Below are positions 50,501-59,500 of a stretch of DNA of 64,000 nucleotides, piece after piece. The DNA is from Xenopus tropicalis (Eukaryota; Chordata; Amphibia; Anura; Pipidae). Made by a program: the position numbers and the translations under genes. Location: positions 86,216,904 to 86,280,903 of the forward strand of contig NC_030678.2 of assembly GCF_000004195.4 (NCBI RefSeq), written 5' to 3'. The stretch's first letter is position 1. Every line of letters starts with the position of its first letter. The notes beneath the pieces were generated by a model. It did not search any database. It saw only the letters and a list, made by a program, of their open reading frames with translations, and was not told the DNA's origin.

Positions 50501-53500
50501 ACCACTATACCTTAGAGATATTTGTAAATACAATGCGCTACTTAAAGCAGATTCTGTCCTTCTACATTCCTAGCACTGCTTATCCTGACTGCAAGTACAA
50601 GTATTGGACCCCTTATCCGGAAACCCGTTATCCAGAAAGTTCCGAATTACGGAAAGGCCATCTACCATAGACTCCATTATAAGCAAATTATTCTAATTTT
50701 GAAAAATGATTTCCTTTTTCTGTTTTCTGTAATTATAAAACGATACCTTGTACTTGATCCCAACTAAGATATAATTAATCCTTATAGGTGGCAAAACAAG
50801 CCTATTGGGTTATTCAATATTTAAATGATTTTTAGCAGACTTAAGTTATGGAGATCCAAAAACAGAAATATCCCTTATCCGGAAAACCCCAGGTCTCGAA
50901 TGTGGTGTCAATACTCCTTTACTTACATTTCCTTTCATAATGCTATTATTCTGTAATTATTTTGGTAGGGTTCCACTTTCAGTTAAGAAATGTGTGGTTA
51001 TTTTTCACTGCCAGTTTGCCCCATGTTTTCATTTTTAAAAACCAATACCTGTACCAGATTTCATTATCAACTGCCCTTTATAGATTAAACTTCATTATAA
51101 GCATGGAACAGAATAAAAGTCATGCAGTATGATTTTGGATTTTACACTGTTAGCTTGAACATTGTAGAGGTACTTACTCTGGAATTGAATATTCTGCTGC
51201 CTTTATTTTCCGGAACAGTTCCTGAGGTATGCTGTCATAGAAAGGAAACTGTCCATAGAGCATGGTAAAAAGTACAACACCCAAAGCCCACATATCACTT
51301 GGTTTGCCCCGGTAAGGACGACCTAAAAGAACAGAGGAAACCACAGTTAATGGTAGAAAGTGAATAACAGAATTACTGAAAGCCTGGCTAAGCAAGTCTA
51401 TGCATGTAAGTACAATTGGGAACATGAAGACATAAAATTACCATTCATGTTATTATTCAAAATAAAAGTCAAGATTTTTTTGTTGTGCTACTTAATCACC
51501 AAGAAAATGTTGTATCATTAAAGTGCTACCATGTATATAAGCTAGGCACAATTTCCCCACCCAAGCCACACCATCTGTACTGCATATATCCCCTCTCTGT
51601 ACCCCAGCACCATCACATTTTCCTTAAACAAATAGAGGCTTCCACCTGGCGGCCATTTTTCCTCTGACATCATCAGTGTCATTAACATCCGCTAACAGCA
51701 CATGTGGAAACTGTAAAGTTCATGCAATGAAGAATCCAGGCTTACACAGGCAGAACTTACTTTGACAAAGAGTTCTACTTAGATTAAAGGAGAAGGAAAG
51801 TCAAAATCTATTAAGCACACTATTAAATAGTACTACTATTGCTGTGTAAAAACGCTATATTTCTGGCTTGCCTAATGAAATATTTACAGAGATACACATA
51901 CTAGAACCTACATACTTGTTTCAGTGAATGGCGCCGCCATCTTGTCTAGCATGTCTGTATGGGCTGAAAAGCACAAGCCAGCCCCCCTCTGCTCCCCGCT
52001 CCTGCCACAAACCCCCCCAAGCTCCCCACTCCTGCCACAAACCCCCCCCAAGCTCCCTGCTCCTGCCACAAACCCCCCCCCAAGCTCACTGCTCCTGCCA
52101 CAAATCCCCCCAAGCTCCCCCTCTCCTGCCACAAACTCTCCACCGCACCTGCCCCCCCCCGCTCCCCCCACCTGCATGTCACAGAGTTCTCCAATGCTGC
52201 GTCGCCATGGCAACCGGATGCTCCTGCTGTGTGCGCCACCTACAGTAACAAGTCGCCAAGTCTGGAAGGAGCAATGCATTATGGGAATCTTCTCTACACT
52301 GCGGTTTTTTTTCCTGTTTGGCTTCTGATCTTCTGAACAGGTGAAGTATGGGGAGACTTAAGGGCACTATTGAGACAACTGAAGGTATGCCTGCAGCTTG
52401 AGATTAACTCTTTATTAGCCTTTCCTTCTCCTTTAAGCCCTGTAATGGTTAAGCTGAGCTTAGAATAGGAGGTTAGGAGGAAAAAAAAAAGAAATTTTTC
52501 TCCAGCGCAGCGTTTCTATGGAAGCCAGCAGAGCTATCTCTTCATTGGCTGCTAGACTGTAGGGAGTGTTTAGTAATCTGAGTTGAGAAGAACTGAGCAT
52601 GCTCAGTAGCCAACAGCCAAAGTCAATTCCTAAGGGCTGTGTGGATTACAGGAGGAGATGGAATCCTAGGTGATTAAGGGGATGTTGTAGCCTTACTATT
52701 AACCTTTGAACAGGAGTGGCAGGTACTTAAGGATATCAAAGAGGCTGTTCACTGATTAAATGTTTGTATGTGTGTGGGGTGGGGGGGCTACATGTCCTTT
52801 AAAGAATAAGTAAACCTTTTTTTTGCTCTATGAGTAAAATTACTCTGAACAGCCCCCAGAATTACTTTTACCTTTGCCCCAGCATTCTCTCTGACCTGTT
52901 TCCTCAGTCAGAAGGTATTCTTTATCGTTGCTTCCTTATGCAGAGTGAAGCCCCGTCCCCACTTCCTGTTCAGGTCTCTCATTAAAAAAAAAAAAAAAAA
53001 AAAAACGGCTAATGCACAGACTGGCTCCTGCTGGCTCCAGGAATGCACAGAAGGCTCTCCACTCGGACAACCTTGTCGAATTGAAGAGAGAACTGAACAG
53101 GAAGTGGGGGCGGGGCTTCACTCTGCACAAGGAAGCAACCAAAAAGAATACCTTCTGACTGAGGAAACAGGTCAGAGAGAATATGCTGGGGCAAAGGTAA
53201 GTAATTCTGGAGGCTGTTTAGAGTAATTTTACTCATAGAAAAAAAAAAAGGTTTACTTATTCTTTAAAGAAGAACTAAAGCCTAACTAAAGAAATAGGCT
53301 AGAAATGTTGCACATTATGTTTTGGACCCCTGTACCAGCACAAAGCACCTACAGATCTGTGCCTCCAGTAGCTCCCCATCTTCTTTTCTGCCAATTCCCT
53401 GCACATGCACTGTGCTGCTATCAGTTACTGAGCTTAGGGACCCACTCACAATATACTGTATATATAGAATATAAATGTAATAGTATAAGGCTGATTAGTT

Positions 53501-56500
53501 ATTCATTTGGATTCACGTAACATGGCAGCTCTAAAACCAATGCAATTAGCATCAGAATATAATAATGAGACATTTAGCATCAGTTTATAAGACAGTTGAG
53601 CCTCATTTTCTGCTTGATAATGTGCAACGACCCCTAAGCTCAGCTTCTCAACAGCTGCTCAGAGTACACTCAGCATGTGCACAGTACCGAACAGAATCCA
53701 ATCCTGTGACAACTGTAAAGACCTGTAACATTATTACTATAGAGATGCTGAAACTTTTGACAAGTGCAATCAGTTTGGTATATAAAATATGGCATTTATA
53801 ACCATATTCATTTTTAGGGTTGCGTTCTCCTTTAAGAAAAAAAAAAAACAACATACGCCAAAGGTAGAAGTGTTTAACTTTGCAACAGGCCAGTGTTTTA
53901 AGGTAACCCAGCAGTAAACCTACTGTTTCTTGTTAAAGTATAAGCTGCATATTACTCACCACTGAGCACATCAGGACTGATATATGCTGGACTTCCTCTC
54001 TGATCTTTCAGAAGGTCATCTTCACTCACCAAGTGTTTCCCAAGGCAAAAGTTGGTGACAGTTATTCTATGAGTCCTAGAACAGGAGATGAAATGATACC
54101 AGCTATCAACTCAGGAATATATTATTTTGCTTGAAAAATACCACTGTGCCCTGCAAATGTGAATATATATGTTTCATTTTAATCACCATGTCAAAGGGGT
54201 TTTTGTTTTTTTTGTTTTTTTCACTCCTTCACACCTGCTAGATGCATCCAGCTATTTAAAAACAGAAATGAGCAATTCTCATCTCGACCAATTGTTCTAC
54301 CGTATGGCAGTTAAAGAAGCTGATCAAATGCATTTAGAAGGCCCATACCAAATGCAGTCTTCCAAAGGACAAAAAATATGTTCAAAAACTGTATTCTGCA
54401 TGGGTGCACTTAGCAATAATTTATCTAAATTTCATTTAGCAAAAATGATTGTGTAAGCAGTATTACAGTTGGGCAGAACTTACCACATTAATACTCCATC
54501 TATGGTATTATCCTTTATTTACACTGTGCAGATTTTACCACGATTACACACATTATTCACACCAGTCCCTGTCCCAGTTGATCTTACAACCTAAGATTCC
54601 TATCACATTTACACACATTAAGAGTCAATTTTATCAGGAGCCAAGTAACCTACATCTATGTTTTGGAGTGCAGGAGGAAACCATAGTGCCCAGTGGAAAA
54701 CCACACACTAGTGAACATACAAATTCCATCCATAGTGTCATGTCTGGAACTGACCTTAGAATTCCAGCTCTGGAAGGCAGCAGTAATGCCCATTGCACCA
54801 CCATGCTGCCCTGCTACAGGGAACCTTCATATTCCCTTGCCTTTTCCAATTATTCCCCCCACAACCACAATGTAGATGTAAATATAATACACATACAGAA
54901 CACATACATGCGAGTGCATATTCAGGATTGAACCACAGGTGTTTCACAAACAAAGGAGAAAAGAGGTGTGTGTATATACACATGCAGAAGGCCCCTTCAT
55001 TATCCTGAACAGAAGCTACTGTACTTTTAGCAATGACTCAAAATGAATAAAACGATATATATGAATGCAGCCCACTCTGATCTCTGTGGAACAGAACTAG
55101 TGAGCCGCAAACAGCTCTCATTTTTAGGGCGCCTCAATGTCTTACTGAAAGGCTTTGTGCCCATGAGCAAAATAAAACGCATTTAAAATTCTAATGTAAA
55201 GATGTGCATTAATGATGTAAAAAAAATTAGACACTCAATACATATATAAACATATATAATGCACAAGAGATTATGTAGGTCACAATTAAAAATACAAGAA
55301 TACATCTCTTCCAAATAAGGAGTGTATCCAGCTGACATTCATGATGGCCTTAATATACAAACTACTCAAACACTCTGACCTATACAGGTACAGTTGCAAG
55401 AAAAAGTATGTAAACCCTTTGGAATTATATGGATTTCTGCACAAATTGGTCATAAAATGTTATCTGATCTTCATCTAAGTCACAACAATAGACAATCACA
55501 GTCTGCTTAAACTAATACCACACAAATAATTAAATGTTTCCATGTTTTTATTGAAAACACCATGTAAACATTCACAGTGCAGGTGGAAAAAGTATATGAA
55601 CCCCTAGACTAATGACATCTCCAAGAGTTAATTAGAGTGAGTTGTCAGCCAACTGGAGTCCAATCAATGAGATGAGATTGGAGGTGTTGGTTACAGCTGC
55701 CCTGCCCTATAAAAAACACACACCAGTTTTGGGTTTGCTTTTCCCAAGAAGCATTGCCTGATGTGAATGATGCCTCGCACAAAAGAGCTCTCAGAAGACC
55801 TACGATTAAGAATTGTTGACTTGCATAAAGCTGGAAAGGGTTATAAAAGTATCTCCAAAAGCCTTGCTGTTCATCAGTCCACAGTATGACAAATTGTCTA
55901 TATATGGAGAAAGTTCAGCACTGCCGCTACTCTCCCTAGGAGTGGCCATCCTGTAAAGATGACTACAACAGCTCAATGAGGTGAAGAAGAATCCTAGAGT
56001 GTCAGCTAAAGACTGGCATCTGCTAACATCCCTGTTAGCGAATCTATGATACGTGAAACACTAAACAAGAATGGATTTCATAGGAGGATACCACAAAGGA
56101 AGCCACGGCTGTCCAAAAAAAAAAAAAAAAACAACATTGCTGCATGTTTAAAGTTTGCAAAAGAGCACCTGGATGTTCCACAGCAGTACTGGCAAAATAT
56201 TCTGTAGACAGATGAAACCAAAGTTGAGTTCTTTGGAAGAAACACACAACACTATAGGGTTGATTCACTAAAGTGCGATAAGCGTTCTCTCATGCTTTTT
56301 TGCGTTAAAACAGTTTGTAGGGAAATGGTCATTTTAAAAAAAAAAAAAGTACGAACGTAATGGTGTGTATGGCTAATATGCGTTAATTAGCATAAGAGAA
56401 TGGCTTAAACAGAAGAAAATACGCCTTCTGGAGTGGCCCAGTCAGAGTCCTGACCTCAACCCGATTGAGATGCTGTGGCATGACCTCAAGAAAGCGATTT

Positions 56501-59500
56501 ACACCAGACATCCCAAGAATATTGCTGAACTGAAACAGTTCTGTAAAGAGGAATGGTCAAGAATTACTCCTGACTGTTGTGCACATCTGATCTGCAACTA
56601 CAGGAAACATTTGGTTGAAGTTATTTCCGCCAAAGGAGGTTCAACCAGTTATTTAATCCAAGGGTTCACATACTTTTTCCACCTGCACTGTGAATGTTTA
56701 CATGGTGTGTTCAATAAAAACATTTAATTATTTGTATGGTATTAGTTTAAGTAGACTGTGATTGTCTATTGTTGTGACTTAGATGAAGATCAGATCACAT
56801 TTTATGACCAATTTGCGCAGCAATCCATATAATTCCAAAGGGTTCACATACTTTTTCTTGCAACTGTAAAGCCCCTGCAGGCCATATGCTAAACGTCTCC
56901 TTAAAGCACTTGAGCTCCAGGGTTAACTGCTCTCAAAGAATAAAAACTTGCCTCCTGAAGCTCCTTAAGGTGCATGTCTGAATGACGTACAAGTCAGGGG
57001 TCAGGGAAAGACATGAGGGGAAGGCACATATGTGCCTCTCTACGCTCACCCACCCTTTTTGGATAGAGAAGTGCCTAATACAGGCAGGGCTCTATCCATG
57101 TGTACTTTTCTCCTTTCAGTTAAGCTGCTTTTCAAGGTGCAGAGGCCCGTGGCAATAAAGGAAATGCAGAACACAGCATAAAAAAAATGGCCGATTGTGT
57201 TTTGTTTTTTTGTTTTTTTTAACTGCGTTCTGCATTGTATATGACCCCTTACATAACAACAAAAAAAATGTTGACTTTAACAATATTGATGCCTTTACAA
57301 AGAATCTTTGCTCTATGTGCTTGTGCCAGATGTTTTATTCAACTCAAGGCACAGACCGCACTTTGTTCTGGTCAAGGACTAGGCATCATAGAATTATTAT
57401 AATCAATTCCTTATCTATACATATTTAAAGCATTATCAAATTCAAAATCAAATTAAGTTTGGAAAAGTCTATGGACCGTAAAACACATGGATGCAGAACA
57501 GTTAAAAAAGCAATTTTTTTTTACACCCAAATACAAAGAAGATACTTTTTAATAAAATAATTAAAATTAAAGTACCAGCTTCCTGCTCTGCTGCACTGTC
57601 AGGCATGGGGGTGTGCTTTTGCCTCACAGGAATTCAGTTAGCCAATGTAAGAAATGCAATATTAAACAGGTCATCTACAAATGGTAACAATTTCACTAAC
57701 CTCTTGTTCAGCACCATGTTGCCCAGTTTCAAGTCTCTGTGTACTATATTCTTCTGTAAAAATAAAGTTGTAATATTTAAATTAAACTGTAGCTTATTTT
57801 TGTACAAGGCTACTTCCCCAAAGCATCATATTTGTTCTGCAGAACATTAGCCTTGAATACAGGTACACAGTAAATTACAAAAGTATTATTATATTAAAGG
57901 CCCTCAAAAAGCAGGAAGGGTAGACAGCTCCTGATAGCTGAGGCCACCAGCATGGGAAATTAACCACCTTCCCTACAGCGATCTTAGATTGTTGCAATAT
58001 AAAAAATAACAATAAAGAGGCTTTTATAGCAAAATATAAATTACAAAAGGGCATTTACTCTTCTGTAAATACCTTAAAGATAGTCAAATGCACTTCTGCT
58101 AAAATGTAAATATAATGAACACCTATAGATGGCAGAAAAGTGTGGAATTTAGGGAAAAGAGTAAAATTAAAGCATGCTTTTAGTTCATAAATAGGGGAGA
58201 TAAGCAAAGCTTTTATTTAATAATGAACATACCTTGTGTAAGGCTTCCACAACCCGAACAACATCATAGAAAATGACAACAGTCTCACGCTCTCCTAAGC
58301 GCTTTTCTTTTATAACATAATGCTGCAGGTTGATGAGGTCAGCAGTTTTGTCACTGAAGTCATGTGCACATAAACAATCCAGAACAAGACATATGCGTTT
58401 TCTCATTTTCCGAACTAATTTATTGGCTTCTAGATCTTCCACTATTTCACAGGTCCTGTCCTGAGCAAACAAGGAAAGAGATGCTTAAAACCCATCATTA
58501 GTAACAGACATAGATATAGTCCAAAATTTACCAAAGGCAATATTATTTATCTGCATATTAAAAGATTTCATGAAAATACAATAATTTGATTCTATTATAA
58601 ATTTTGAGCCATCTCCAGTATCCTATATCCAAGCCTTGTGGCTTTCACACTCACACCAAAGTTGCAATATAACCAATATTATACCTGGAAGAGGCCATGA
58701 TGGTGAACCACTCCATCCTGATTATGAAGAAGAGACAGAAGTGAGTACTCTGTATGAAGAAGCATTTTGCCCTGTCTCTCCTCCTGCGTCTCCCCTGCTT
58801 TATCACCTCTTTCCTCCAAACTTAGAATCTTGGGGGGGGAAAAAAAGGCATTTATAAACAATGACACTGTACCTTAAACAAAGGCTGCCACACTCCAGAA
58901 CTGCTGAACCATTGCTTATTACCAACCTACAAAGCCATTGACAATGTGCATGAAAACTATAACTAAGTTAACTGCAGATTGGGCGATTTATTGTATGTTG
59001 CTGCCTTAGTATTTCCGTTGGAGTGAGAAGATATTTGGTCAATGAGAATCAGTTCTGCATTCTGTCTCCTCGTGCTAGAAATCACCCTGTCTGCAATTAC
59101 TCTTAAGGCTAACTATTACTATTATTTATTTATATAGCACCACCAACTTACACAGCACTTAATATTAATTTATAACAAAACTTCCAATAAATTTAAAAGG
59201 GTTACAGGATAAAATAAAATCCTGTTTAAACCCGAAAGCATGCAGGTTCTACAGCTTAGTGCCCATAAAACACTTACCTCTTTTGAAATCAGATGTTTTC
59301 ATAGCCTTGAAGAGGCTACAAGAGCCACTTTTTAGAAACATCTTTGCCACCCATAAATGTATTAATGTATTTAAAAATTGGAGCAGCAACTCATTAAACT
59401 ATGTAATCTTTAAAGGACATGTCAAACCCAAAACCCCAAACAAAACATAATTCCAAGCAACTTTTCAATGGGAATTTATTAAAAAAAAAAAAATTTAAGT

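Larger units (their letters stand above)
55391..56866 (+). mobile_element. degenerate Tc1-like transposon in an stk40 intron
   Basis: TA at 55389-55390 and 56867-56868 flank the termini 'cagttgcaagaaaaagtatg' and 'catactttttcttgcaactg'. The inverted repeats continue for about 200 bp, including 'gacaatcacagtctgctt' and its inverse. Between them, 55770-56720 encodes remnants of a Tc1-type transposase: an N-terminal helix-turn-helix region starting Met-Pro-Arg-Thr-Lys, broken by stops, and a C-terminal part with [10 protein letters not shown] that holds the last catalytic Glu. The middle of the catalytic domain is missing. It is in the same direction as the plus strand, opposite to stk40. Confidence 0.9.

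Noticed and set aside
51908..52328. ORFs of 97-134 codons on both strands, proline- or glycine-rich
   Set aside because: They are translations of a C-rich minisatellite inside a TTAA element.
54449..54931. 160-codon plus-strand ORF
   Set aside because: It runs through the antisense of a SINE in an stk40 intron and has no domain.
56470..56727. Independent 85-codon gene
   Set aside because: It is the C-terminal remnant of the degenerate Tc1-like transposase.
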